Shown in pieces: positions 54,156 to 64,000 of a stretch of DNA of 64,000 bases. The stretch's first letter is position 1; each line of letters opens with the position of its first letter. Position numbers and translations under genes: made by a program. Source of the DNA: Obelidium mucronatum (Eukaryota; Chytridiomycota; Chytridiomycetes; Chytridiales; Chytriomycetaceae); assembly GCA_025765595.1 (NCBI GenBank), contig JAIVFH010000048.1, forward strand, positions 1-64,000, read 5' to 3'. The notes under the pieces were generated by a model, which searched no databases, had not been told where the DNA came from, and was given only the letters and a program-made list of their open reading frames with translations.

Positions 54156-54622
54156 TTCATCTTTCCTATAATAAATTATTAACGAGAAAAGCAATTAATT
54201 AGATGGAAGTCGGTCTCCGGGCAACGGATACGACGAGTGATGAGCAACCACAGATAGTGGTGATGTGAATCTGTGCAATAAAATAATAATTAATCTTCCT
54301 ATAAACTCTCGCTCCACGCACCGCCTCCGGTTCCCGGCTCCATACAGTCGCCGCCACCACACAAGGCTAAGTGCCCGAGAGCTGAGACACGCTCGCCTGC
54401 CATTTGTGCCTTCGAGTCCCCAATACACCTTCTGCCTTTATTCTATTTCTTTTTGGGCCCTGAAAGTGGCGTAAAAATGGTTCTTGAGAAAACTCCTTGA
54501 ATGGTTCAACCAAATAAATCATATATAACGAAACTTTACTCTATTCTGACCAACATAGATGCTTCAAATGAAGCTGAAAAGAATAGAACTACTACTTCTA
54601 CTGTAAACCCATGAAAGAAAAC
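54156..54622. other. Intergenic stretch between two 3' ends
   Basis: The stretch holds a possible minus-strand GC-rich ORF of about 75 codons (54428-54195), with no domain, in an otherwise AT-rich spacer. I looked for a tRNA in the GC-rich part and could not fold one. Confidence 0.35.
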
Positions 54623-56359
54623 TTATGGAAGAGCGCACTTGGTGTTGCTTCCAGTTCCCTGGCAAACTTGTCCATCAGGACAAGCAGTAACAACCCACTT
54701 GTTGTTTGTGCAAGTCGCCAACGAAGTAGCAGCGCAACCCTTGGCTTCCTTCTTGGCATTACACTTGGTACCATGGTTGCGACGTGGGTCCTTAACCAAA
54801 CAGTTGTGCATCGCAGACATCAAGCTTCTCTTGCTCTTGGAATCTCTGACATCGTTGGCAGCTTCCCACGCAAACAAACCGGCAAGTCCATGGTCCCAGA
54901 CGTACTGGCACTTTTCAGCAACAGAGTAAATTGTGTCATATGTCAACATGTCGCCTCTTTCCGCGTCGAGACTGTATGCAGCTTTGGAAGCAGAGTCCCA
55001 GTATTCAACATGGCCTGGGAGCGGCATCCAACCATAATCGCAGGAACCGTCGTTAATACACTTGGAAAGCAGGTATTCGGAACCTTCTCCGCTGGTGGTT
55101 TGGTTCAAACCCTTGGTGTTTCCGTTGGCACGCGTGTAGAACGCGACACCAATGTTGATCTTGTTGGCTGGAACTCCCAGGGAGAGGAAGGTCTTGACAG
55201 CACGGTCTGCAGAGGATACAGCGTATGGTTCCACAGAGTACAGGTTGCTGTGTGGGCCAGCAATCTCAGATCCCCAAGCAGAAGATTGGAAATCGTCTGG
55301 CATTTTTAGTGGACGATTTAGACTCAGCTTTTTTTTCACTTTCTGGCAAAGAAATAAAACAACTTACAAGTCATAATGTTGAAAAAGTCCAAATAATCAA
55401 CCATTGCCTTGATTGGAAGCTGGACAATCGCTTTCGGGTTGGCAGAGAGAGCAGCAGTAATTTCCATATTGCCCAAATGTTCCTTGTCAAGACGTTCACG
55501 AAGCAGTCTCAAGAATTTGGCAAAGTTCTTGGGGTCATCAACGCTGGCTTCGTTTCCGTTTCCGAATTGATCGGTTGGAGTGTTCTGGACGTACTCCCAA
55601 TCGCTGAAGTAAGAGCAAAGGTTTAGCTAACAAGCCCAGGTCATTGGTAAATCCAAGAAGAGAGGTATTACATATCAATGTGGTTGAAAAGCCCTGGGTA
55701 CTTCTTCAAGACATCAATAACTCCGTCAACGAAAACAGCGGGGGTCTTCATGGCACTGGAAAAGTAGGTGGAGTCGATCCATCCTCCGATCGCAAGTCCG
55801 AAGTTGTACTTGCTCTTTCTAAAAAGATAAAAGGACCCATCGGTTAAGCCTCTCATAAAGTGGATTGCATCGCTACAATTTTAGTTCTCCACCTTTTCAG
55901 CTTCATGAATTGGCCAAAGTTTCCAAAGTACTTTTGATCGGGGGTGTCTGGTGTAACCGCGCGGATGGTTGGGTTCTCCTTGTTTGAAGGGTTAAACACT
56001 TGCTTGAAGTCGGCAAAGTTGTCTTTGGATGCAGGGACTTCAGACATGACTCCTTGTGTCTTGTTGGCAATGACGTAGAATGAGTAGTTGACGTCGGTAA
56101 GGAGCTTGATCGGAATGTCGGCTGGCTGGTAGTTCTCCAAAGGATATGGAAGGGAGGGGGCATTGCCGTAGGTTCGGCCGTTGTAGGTGCTCCAACCGCC
56201 GTAGTAGACAGTCAAGCGCTTGCCAGAGTCCAAGTAGACAGCTGGTGGGTTGATCGGGGCAGAGAAGTCCTTCGAGAAAGAAGTCTCTGGCACAACAGCT
56301 GCACCTGAGGCAAGGGTAGCAGCAAGAGCTGTTGCAATAAGCGAAGTGATTGGAAGCAT
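54623..56359 (-). CDS. GH18 chitinase 1, secreted, with CBM19-like C-terminus
   Basis: A signal peptide (MLPITSLIATALAATLASGA) starts at 56359; an upstream in-frame Met is less likely. The barrel starts KRLTVYYGGWSTYN and continues NFGLAIGGWIDSTYFSSAMK, GLFNHID, then across an intron DWEYV; the spliced codon gives the catalytic DIDWE signature with its acid Glu. Later segments include AVVDYLDFFNIMTYD-like sequence, NINIGVAFYT-like sequence and GLAGLFAWEAANDVRD. The last 45 residues hold six Cys (CNAKKEAKGCAATSLATCTN...CPDGQVC...C) like the CBM19 chitin-binding domain of yeast Cts1. The role is cleavage of chitin in its own wall or in a substrate. It is a paralogue of the gene at 59114-60820. 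Confidence 0.92.
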
Positions 56360-56639
56360 TTTGAGGCTGATTTCTATTGGAGTTATTTTCCATCTTTTCC
56401 AAATTTTCACTCTGATTTAATCAAACGGGAACATTGTTCACGGCAATAATGCCAAGATATTGTCTTTGGAAGCTAGTAAAACAGGTTTCTTTTCGTTGAT
56501 ATTTCGTTCAAAACTTTGTTTCTGGGTGGTACTCGACCCTCTTGAAAAGATATCTAGACACTCATTGTGTTTGGACACTACCATCACGTGATACAGAATT
56601 TGGGCGCCTGTCTGGCTTCATTATCTTACCTCAATCTTA

Positions 56640-56900
56640 TTACCCGAATCTTCATATATTTCTACTCCGTGAGTGGAAACCCTTAACTAGATGTCAAACT
56701 CGTCCCGCGAATTTTTCGAATTTGATTCATTGAACTTACATGAAACTCATTTGAAGCCCAACTTCTTGAATGTGTTGTCTTTCCCAAATGATGGCATTCG
56801 GGTGCGTTGAGCGATAATGCCTTTGCAGAAATGTAGAAACATTTTGATCCCGCCTATCGTTGTTAAATAGAGACATTCAAAATGATCCCAGGTCTGATCC
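56640..56900 (-). pseudogene. Decayed partial copy of the BtuF/DUF5522/PP-loop gene
   Basis: The plus-strand sequence from about 56660 to 56880 parallels 57120-57500. Shared stretches include CATGAGTGGCAACAGTTAAC versus CGTGAGTGGAAACCCTTAAC, AACTGGATGTCAAATTCGTC versus AACTAGATGTCAAACTCGTC, TTCTTGAATG.GTTGTCTTTCC in both, and GTTGAGCGATAA in both. Roughly 140 bases present in the intact gene between these blocks are missing. The relic has no open frame. It lies only about 130 bases downstream of the intact gene, so it is the remnant of a local duplication. Confidence 0.8.
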
Positions 56901-57032
56901 CAGGTTGCAAGATACTTGCTTCTAAGTTTAAAAAAAGACAAGCATAATACTTTCGAACGACAATTTGTGGAAAGTATTGTTTCAGGCAGTTATCTGCACT
57001 ACAGGTATCTCATTGTGAGTCCAACCGAGAAT

Positions 57033-58910
57033 TTATTGCAACATACTTCGAAATTGGACCACACTGGGCACCCTTCTGTCATCATCTTTTAGTCCCAAAG
57101 TCTCCCCGGAATCGCCTGCGTCTACTTCTTTTCCATGAGTGGCAACAGTTAACTGGATGTCAAATTCGTCACACAAATTTTTCAATTTAGCTGATAAATC
57201 TTGACTGCTCATTGAACTCAAAGGAAACTTGCAGTCCAAGCCCAGATTCTTGAATGAGTTGTCTTTCCAAGTCATGATATCGCCAAAAGAGTCCCCAGAA
57301 ACAAGAAATTGAAGTTCCCCAACCCCCTTGATTGTGTCAAGTGCGTGAGACACAGTTTTCATATACGAATCATTTCCTTGACCAGAATGGATGGGGACCA
57401 AACAGAGGGGTAGGTTGAGCGATAAGGCCTGTGCAGCAATGTCTGGTGCGGAAACGTTTTGACCGGTGGCACAATTGTTACTTGTGTCTATCGTGGTCAA
57501 AAGAACGATTTTGGTGCCAAGAGGAGTGGTTTCAAAAGTGCTTGCTAACGCCAGGAAAGAATCTCGCCCCCCGCTCCAAAACACAACGATTGTACCATTT
57601 CTTGCAGAATGTTCTGGTGGCAGATTTCTTGCACGCAAGGCATCCAGATCACCCACTTTTCTGGTAGATGGTGGGTTCAGGTAAACAGTCGTTTTAACAT
57701 GGTTCTTCCTGCGTGCCGGGTCTTTGACGCGAGAATGGCCGTATGGACAATGTCTACAAGCATTACCACAGCACGTTTGACGTTGTTTGAGATAGTGTTC
57801 CGTCATCACCGAATATCCAGTTTTTGGATCTGTGTAGAAACTCTCGTGACGATCACATGCAATGCGATGGCACTCTTCAATTTCGGGGTCCAGTTGCGCG
57901 CGAGTAAATTTAACATCCTGTTTGGATCGAGTTTTTTGAAGCTTCCTTGTGTCATAACGAACAACCGGAAAGTCCGAATCGGCACCGGACAAAGGTCGAG
58001 TGCGCCGTAACGTGTGAATCAACCACTCCAAAGCGTCCAATAGTCTGGGAGTTGGTCGATGAAACATTGAATTTCCATCAACAACAAAAACTTGATTCTT
58101 TCGAACGGCTTCTAATTTGTACCAAGATTCACTTTGAATGAGCTTCGATTGCTCCAGTTCTTTAACAGCCGTTGAAGTTTCCAAACCGCAAAGACAAATA
58201 ATGATGAAATCAATGTCGGGTGTGTTCAGACCTTGAGCCAGATTCTGTAAAACGCTGTCGGGATGGCGACCGCTGGATCCAATCAAATTTCCACCCGCCA
58301 GCTTTACAAGTTCGGCAGTCCATCCACTGCCCAAGAATAAAGGTTCCATCCACTCAACCAGAACGACACGGGGGCTTTGCGGGAGAGATGTCATTTCCAA
58401 CTTCAGGGAATTAAATCGGGCCCGGGTTTTTGCAACCAATAGATCAGCTTCGTACTCCATTTCCAACTCCTTCCCAAGAAACAATATGCTATTTTCGAGA
58501 GCATCGTCCAGCGTTTTTGAGTTTACAGACACGATGCGAGTGGTAGCCGATTGACCAGCAGCACTACTGTCCCGACTGCAAGCCATGCCCTCGCTCAAAG
58601 TGGCCAGATCAATAGAACACACTTTGCATGTGTCTTGGGCAACAATAATGGTTGGTTCGAGTTTTGCCATTTTCTCCTGGTCGACCGTGTAGAGCCAGTT
58701 CTCCGTTTCAAAGACGTTCAGCACCTGGGCGTGAGTCTCTGCGGACGACGAAAACGCGGCGGTGCGCGGCTGAGTCAGCATGGGCAGGCCGCGCACGAAC
58801 GCCGGCGGGTGGTCGCACTGCGGCTGAGTCAGCGGCGCATGCTCCGGCAGTGACTCACCTCGTGCGAGCGGCCGACGAGCTCCACGATGCGGCCACGGCG
58901 CGTGCGGCCC

Positions 58911-58942
<32 letters not shown>

Positions 58943-59067
58943 CGGCTGCGCGAGCGCAACGAGGCCGGCGATGCTGGGCGCGCGTGAGTCACCGCTCGCA
59001 AACACGAAGACACTCACAGCTCCGTCGCCGACGGCAGCAGCGACACGATGCGCACGTGCTGAGTCAT
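57033..59067 (-). CDS. Fusion of BtuF-like domain, DUF5522 and PP-loop ATPase
   Basis: The ATG at 59067 gives MTQHVRIVSLLPSATEL and, across two introns, RIVELVGRSHE-CDHPPAFVR, the start of a BtuF/cobalamin-type substrate-binding fold; it continues LEPTIIVAQDTCKVC and VEWMEPLFLGSGWTAELVKL. There is no signal peptide, so it is probably cytosolic. Next comes a Cys cluster of DUF5522 type (CHRIACDRHESFYTDP, then RQTCCGNACRHCPYGH). The C-terminus is an N-type ATP-pyrophosphatase domain with the P-loop FWSGGRDSFLALA and VSGDSFGDI, like diphthine-ammonia ligase relatives. The substrate is unknown; ligand-linked adenylation chemistry is only a guess. It sits between two chitinases, 46 bases from the upstream one. 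The first exon is very GC-rich and has a poly-Ala run. Confidence 0.75.
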
Positions 59068-59113
59068 CTCGTTTATTTCCAGTTTTGACAATTCTTAAAA
59101 ATTAGTAAAAAAT

Positions 59114-60820
59114 TCACGGCCGCCCGCACTTGGCCGCAGCGCCGACGCCCTGGCACACAAGCCCGTCGCCGCAGTCCTTCACCGTCCACACATTGTTGCT
59201 GCACGTTGCCAGCGCAGTGAACTCGCACGCCTTGGTGTCCCGCTTGGAATTGCACTTCTTGTTCTTGAGGCGGGGGTCCTTGTTCAGACACTTGTTCATG
59301 GCTGCCATCAGGCTGCGGCTGCTGCCCGCATCTCTGACGTCGTTGGCGGCTTCCCAAGCAAACAAGCCAGAAAGCTCGTTCTCCCACACGTACTTGCACT
59401 TTTCAGCAACAGAGTACACCGAATCGTATGTAAGCAAGTCTCCCGTCTTTTCATCGAGACTGTATGTTGCCTTGGACTTGGAATCCCAGTATTCGGTGCT
59501 TCCCTTCAATGGCAACCAGCGATAGTCACAGGTTCCATCGTTTACGCAAGCGTCTTTGTAGCTCTGGGATCCATATCCATTGGATGGCTTGCCCATGCCA
59601 GTTGTATTTCCAAACAAACGAGTGTAAAGGGCAACACCCACATTGATCTTGCTTGCTGGAACTCCATAGCCCAAATAAGCTTTAACCGCCTGATCAACTG
59701 AGCTTGGAGCATAATCAGTCGAATACACGTTGGTTTGAGAGCTGGATACTCCAATAGTGTTTTCATCATCAAACCACTCAGAAGAACCAAAGTCATCTGT
59801 AGAACAAAGACGTTTTAAATTTGATAATAAATGAAAAAAAAAACATTTACATGTCATAACGTTCCAAAAGTCCAAGTAATTGATCATTGCTTTAAATGGA
59901 AGTCCCACCATCCGCTCTGGATTTCCAGTAACAGCAGCACTGATTTCAAAGTTACCCAGCCCTTCTTCATCAAGGCGTTCACGCAAAAGTCTCAAGAATC
60001 GGCCAAAGTTTTTGGGGTCATCCACACTGGCTTCGTTTCCAATACCAAAGTGATCGGTTTCAGTGTTTTGGATGAACTCCCAGTCACTATGAAAGAAAAA
60101 AGAGTGTTAAAACACAAACGAAAAAAAAATGAAAGAACAAAACTTGCATGTCGATATGGTTGAAAAGTCCTGGGTAAGCTTTCAAAACATCCATTACTCC
60201 ATCAACAAAAAACTCGGGGGTCTTCATGGCACTGGAAAAGTAGGTGGAATCAATGAATCCACCAAGAGCAAGACCAAAGTTGAATTGATTCTTCCTAATA
60301 ATTTCTTGGCATTAGTGAAAAAAATTTTTAACTTTGAGGGAGGGCAACCGTACTTTTTCAACTTCATAAATTGTCCAAAGTTACCAAAATAGGCCTGGTC
60401 AGGAGTGTCTGGAGAAACAGCACGAATAGTGGGGTTCTCCTTGTTTGTTGGGTTAAACACTTGATTAAAGTCAGCAAAGTTGTCTTTGGAGGCTGGAACT
60501 TCAGACATGACTCCTTCGGTCTTGTTGGCAATAATGTAGAATGAGTAGTTAACGTCAGTGAGAAGCTTGACTGGGATGTCGGCGGGCTGGTAATTTTCCA
60601 ATGGATAGGGAAGTGTGGGAGCGTTGCCATATGTCTTGCCATTGTAGGTGCTCCAACCACCGTAATAGACCGCTAGACGTTTTCCTGAGTCTAAATAAGC
60701 CGCAGGTGGGTTGATTGGGGCCGTAAATTCCTTGGAAAAAGGGGTTGGCACAAAATCAGGGTCAGAGAAAGCGGTGACACCAGAGGCAACAAAGGCAAGA
60801 AGAATGGAAAATGGGAGCAT
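59114..60820 (-). CDS. GH18 chitinase 2, secreted, with CBM19-like C-terminus
   Basis: The signal peptide starts MLPFSILLAFVASGVTAFSD at 60820. The barrel follows chitinase 1 closely (KRLAVYYGGWSTYN, FGLALGGFIDSTYFSSAMKT, GLFNHID/DWEFI, GLPFKAMINYLDFWNVMTY, KINVGVALYTRLFGNTTGM, ELSGLFAWEAANDVRD). The catalytic DIDWE is again split by an intron, here 60147-60087, whose donor reads GCAAGT instead of GT. The C-terminal Cys-rich domain (CNSKRDTKACEFTALATCSN...CGDGLVC...C) is CBM19-like. The two genes arose by duplication and differ at many positions, so the event is not very recent. Confidence 0.92.
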
Positions 60821-60966
60821 TGTTTTATGAAGCTTATATTTTCCCCCATTAATTTTAGAAGTTGGCTTTTATAGTTTTGTGGATTTATTCTAGAAGGCCG
60901 ACACTTCGGTGAATTATGCTCGTGCACAACCGTTTTCTGATTGGAGCACCCATTGGCAATTTATTT

Positions 60967-62750
60967 TCATAAAATCCAGCGAAGAACCGCCAACAAAAGA
61001 AGGAGGATAAACGTTGCCGTAACCCAACATTTTCTTGCTTGCAATACATTCCGTCCACTGAGAAAAGCGGCACCAGCCGATATGCAATATTCTTTTCTTT
61101 TCCCAGAATCGGCTTTCAAGCTTAGCACATGCTGTATCACCTGCCTACCGGCTCGTTGTCCGCTCAACAATGCTCCATGAACAGTTGCGAAATGTGTCTG
61201 TATCGTATGCTCACCCGCAAAGACAAGCATTCCAGAATTTTTCCGTTTTCCAAACATGATGGGTTTTGTAAATTCGGCTTGATCCTTGAAATCACTCGCT
61301 TTTGAAAGATACTGAAGAAAATCAGCTGAGTCAAAACAGCAACTACAAAAAAAAACACAAAATATCCTCAACCGGGAGAATAAAACTCACCGAGTAACTA
61401 CCACACGCGTATTTTTCTTCCCGCCACTTTGTTACAACAAAGGAAACGAGACGCGTAACATTCTCCGTTCCAAACATGACTCCCAACTCATCCAATAACA
61501 TCTCCTGTACTTTTTCACTTGCAAACTGCTCCATCCAGTCCGCTACATTTGCTGCATAATAGCAGACGAGAATATTGCAATCCCCATTGGCTTGAACTGC
61601 TTGCTTCAAGTTGAAGAACCATAACATGGATTCCTTATCCTCGCCATCATAACCATGATGCTTCGGCCCATTCAAACGAGCAGAAAAACCTGTCATGTCG
61701 GGGGGCCAGAACCCTTTATCAAAAGTCAAGACGGCCTTATTCAGAATCCCGAATCCTAGGTCACGAATGGCGCTTTGAAGACGATGAGGTAGCGATGGTC
61801 GGAATTCTGGGCAGTATTTTTTAGACTTGAGTACACCAAGTGGTAAAGTCGAAATCACAGTGTGGGCTTTGAGAATTCCTTGCGAAGTGTGAAGGATTGC
61901 GTATTCTACAAGGTGCGAAAAGTCCAAGAGAGAACCAATAAATACACTTTTGGACAAAAATTCAACTTCCATTCATACCTTGAGTGTAGTCAATGACGTG
62001 AACTTCACAGCCAAGTTTGAACTCTGTTCGATCCAATCCTTCAATGATTGTCTCCAGCAGATGGCGGTACCCTCTCAGTGGAATAACATTATCTCCATGA
62101 AATCCTCCTTCGCCTGCGTATTCTCCGATACTGAGATCCTCTAGTGGCCCAGCTTCCACATTCTCCAAGTTCTTTGCGAAAAACAGCTTGATTTTGCAGG
62201 AAGGACAGGACAATGGTTTACAAGGCGGACATGTCCCGAAGATGCACCTGTTCCATTCCTTGTCGTGATGCATGAAATGTGCCATAGACCCGCGTTTCCC
62301 ATGCCTATAAGATTCCGTCATTCTCGCTGTGAGTTCAGACACAGCGTCAGAGCATTTCGCCACCACTTCTTGAGGAACCACGGAACCATCCGAATCATAA
62401 ACGATTGTTTTTGAATGATCTGTTGGCTGTGAGATTTCTGGAATCAGGTGGAGGAGAGGATTCTTGTTTCCATCGATTCCATGAATCCACCTGGCGGGTA
62501 AAAAAAGGGCTTGCATGGTTAATATTACTTTGATCTTCGGGTTATGACTTCTTCTTCTTAACTGGCAGCCAAGCTCTACTGCAACCCTGCCGTCGCCTGG
62601 GTAAGTTGTTTTGATTCTCCCGCCAATTCTTTCTCGGGCTTCGACGACGAGCACTTGGATGCCCTTTTTATCGAGAACTTGAGCAGCTGCAATACCGGCC
62701 ATACCGGCTCCGATTACAATGCAGTCGAAGACGGGTGAGTCGGGGTACAT
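60967..62750 (-). CDS. FAD-dependent amine oxidase with C-terminal membrane anchor
   Basis: The ATG at 62750 begins MYPDSPVFDCIVIGAGMAGI with the dinucleotide-binding GxGxxG, followed by VVEARERIGGRI, the second FAD-binding motif. The middle has GGFHGDNVIPLRGYRHLLET and STLPLGVLKS. The C-terminal FAD-binding part reads MLVFAGEHTIQTHFATVHGA and LLSGQRAGRQVI. This is the polyamine oxidase / monoamine oxidase / LSD1-like family, with PAO-type spacing. A Cys-rich insertion (CIFGTCPPCKPLSCPSCKIK) lies in the middle. The protein ends with a single hydrophobic segment, CWVTATFILLLLLAVLRWIL, which looks like a tail anchor as in monoamine oxidases. The substrate (spermine, spermidine or another amine) cannot be told. 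At least four exons are present. Confidence 0.82.
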
Positions 62751-62823
62751 AATAAACACTTGTTAAAAAAAAGTATTTTCCGATTAAAAACAACAGCCAG
62801 CCGTCAAATCAAAGATCTCAATA

Positions 62824-63624
62824 ATGCAACTTCTTGAAAGGGTGAGGTTCTTCTGGTTGATTGAAAAAAAGGGGGTTTCTAATAATGATTGTTTAAAACC
62901 AGACTGGCCAGATTGTGATTGGGATCACAGCCATCATGATGGTTGGCACTCGGTTTTCACCAGATTCGGTACATTATGCGATCGGAGCAGTTCTTGTTGT
63001 CATGTTCTGTTGTCTTTTATTATCCTTTCTACTTCTTGTACCATTCAATTCTGATGGAAAGCCCACAGTCTGGCGAAATCACTGAAACGAGTTGTGCGCC
63101 AACCACGCCCAAATTCAGGACAAAAGGACTATGGAATGCCAAGCTCTCATTCGACTGCTATGTATGTAAATAGCAACAAACCGTTTTTTAAAAAAGCGTT
63201 ATTGAAATCTGGTGTCATAACAAAAAAAGCATGTATATGGCCTGTTATTCAATGCTTTGGGTCGCGGATGAGCTGGATCCCCCACTATCAAATTCTCCAT
63301 CATGGAGCATTCTTTCGCTACTTTATGATCACGCTCAATCAACGTTGCTAATCAACGGCGCGATTCTTGCCACATGTTTATTTGTCGCTGGCTCGCGGGT
63401 GCTTTTGGGTCACCACACGATGGAGCAGGTTCTTGTTGGACTTTTAATAGGGGTAGGATTTGGATGGTTTTGGCGCCGGCTATTGCGTGCGTCTTTTTTG
63501 GCTTTGGCGGCACCGTTTCTGACGCATGTGTCGGCGACGCGGCTTGGCGTCTTTTCTGCATGTTGTTTTCTTTTGTTGTTTGTTTTTGTTGTTTGTTTTG
63601 CGCGGGAGAAGAGGCTTGTTTGAA
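62824..63624 (+). CDS. PAP2-family phosphatase, dolichyl-diphosphatase-like
   Basis: The ATG at 62824 (MQLLER) is spliced to TGQIVIGITAIMMVGTRFSP, a membrane segment. A second intron or a one-base indel near 63050 leads to the PAP2 signature LAKSLKRVVRQPRPNSG (K-X6-RP), then GMPSSHSTAM (PSGH-type) and, after another intron, VAGSRVLLGHHTMEQVLVGL (SR-X5-H). Two more membrane helices follow, ending FAREKRLV. The signature and length fit DOLPP1/CWH8, which recycles dolichyl diphosphate in the ER for N-glycosylation. Other PAP2 lipid phosphatases cannot be ruled out. Confidence 0.75.
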
Positions 63625-63915
63625 ACTTTAATACAGGGACTAACTCGTTCGCTGTTGTCAGGTTGACTCTTTTGGTATTATAACTGTTGTACACATACCA
63701 GGTTCCCTGATTATGATGATTACGAAGAGTTTGTGTGTGACACCTAAAATTCTCGCAACGCGACTTGGAACTCGGCGGTCTTCCAAGTGAGTATTTTGAA
63801 GACGGAGGCAGCCAGGCTGTTTTCATTCATGTTGGTGCTCGTGGTGGCCGCGATTGGCCGATTGGCCGTATATTCCAATTTGTTTTTTTCAAAAAAACAA
63901 AAAATTGCAGTTTTG

Positions 63916-64000
63916 ATGCATTCCTCCAAACCCAAAGGCAACGCTAAGAGGCCTGGTACTGCGCGAGCCCCATCGATTCCTGGTGGAACCACTGCATCTT
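63916..64000 (+). CDS. Possible 5' end of a further gene, cut by the window edge
   Basis: An ATG at 63916 after a pyrimidine/AG acceptor-like TTGCAG opens a frame starting MHSSKPKGNAKRPGTARAPS and stays open to the end of the window. The product is basic and low in complexity. Too little is present to name it. Confidence 0.25.
   Translation, partial: MHSSKPKGNAKRPGTARAPSIPGGTTAS

Noticed and set aside
54300..54440. tRNA or other structured RNA in the GC-rich spacer
   Set aside because: No cloverleaf with proper T-arm and D-arm motifs could be formed on either strand.
58829..59017. Long poly-Ala ORFs on both strands of the GC-rich block as separate genes
   Set aside because: They are frames of the first exons of the BtuF/DUF5522 gene, which splice into the conserved GRSHECDHPP motif.
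61950..62144. Plus-strand ORFs opposite the amine oxidase
   Set aside because: The minus strand carries the FAD-binding motifs; the plus-strand frames are chance.

Overview
The window is nuclear DNA of a eukaryote with short spliceosomal introns (mostly 45-65 nt, GT-AG) and tightly packed genes. The gene content points to a flagellated (zoosporic) fungus, most likely a chytrid. There is an intraflagellar transport gene (IFT38/CLUAP1) and a CEP95-like basal-body gene, which imply a cilium. There are also two secreted GH18 chitinases with a fungal CBM19-type C-terminus, an ER GRP94 ending in HDEL, and a retrotransposon primed by a yeast-like initiator tRNA-Met. The phylum is an inference; no rRNA or mitochondrial sequence is present to fix it.

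Bases 1-17,740 are a transposon-rich accessory block. A complete, apparently young Ty1/copia element (1344-7564) with LTRs identical by eye splits a minus-strand gene. Around it lie four copies or pieces of a GC-rich repeat family whose 3' junctions all read AATTG (1-345, 10098-10442, 11291-11352, 14812-15032), a degenerate non-LTR reverse transcriptase fragment, a KDZ-like transposase, two damaged DDE_Tnp_4 (Harbinger-like) transposases on opposite strands, and several unrecognised, partly broken ORFs.

Bases 18,000-64,000 are gene-dense. In order they hold: a multi-membrane receptor with a bacterial-type substrate-binding ectodomain (-), an HtrA protease (+), CEP95-like (-), IFT38 (+), an unknown gene (-), RNA polymerase III subunit RPC53 (+), an ankyrin protein (-), a RING-CH membrane protein (+), an NNF1/PMF1-like kinetochore protein (+), GRP94 (+), a CCDC17-like protein (+), uridine phosphorylase (+), a rabconnectin-3/RAV1 V-ATPase assembly factor (+), UTP22/NOL6 (-), a leucine-rich-repeat protein (+), GH18 chitinase 1 (-), a decayed copy of the next gene, a BtuF-like/DUF5522/PP-loop fusion (-), GH18 chitinase 2 (-), a tail-anchored FAD amine oxidase (-) and a dolichyl-diphosphatase-type PAP2 enzyme (+). 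Neighbouring stop codons are often 7-45 bp apart, and one divergent pair of start codons is 32 bp apart.

Several strongly conserved genes carry isolated one-base frame breaks, often in short homopolymers. These look more like assembly indels than biology, so exon ends are approximate and single frameshifts should not be read as pseudogenes. The most interesting items are the receptor, the in-frame intron inside the copia pol region, the CEP95/IFT38 gene pair, and the BtuF/DUF5522/PP-loop fusion with its relic copy.
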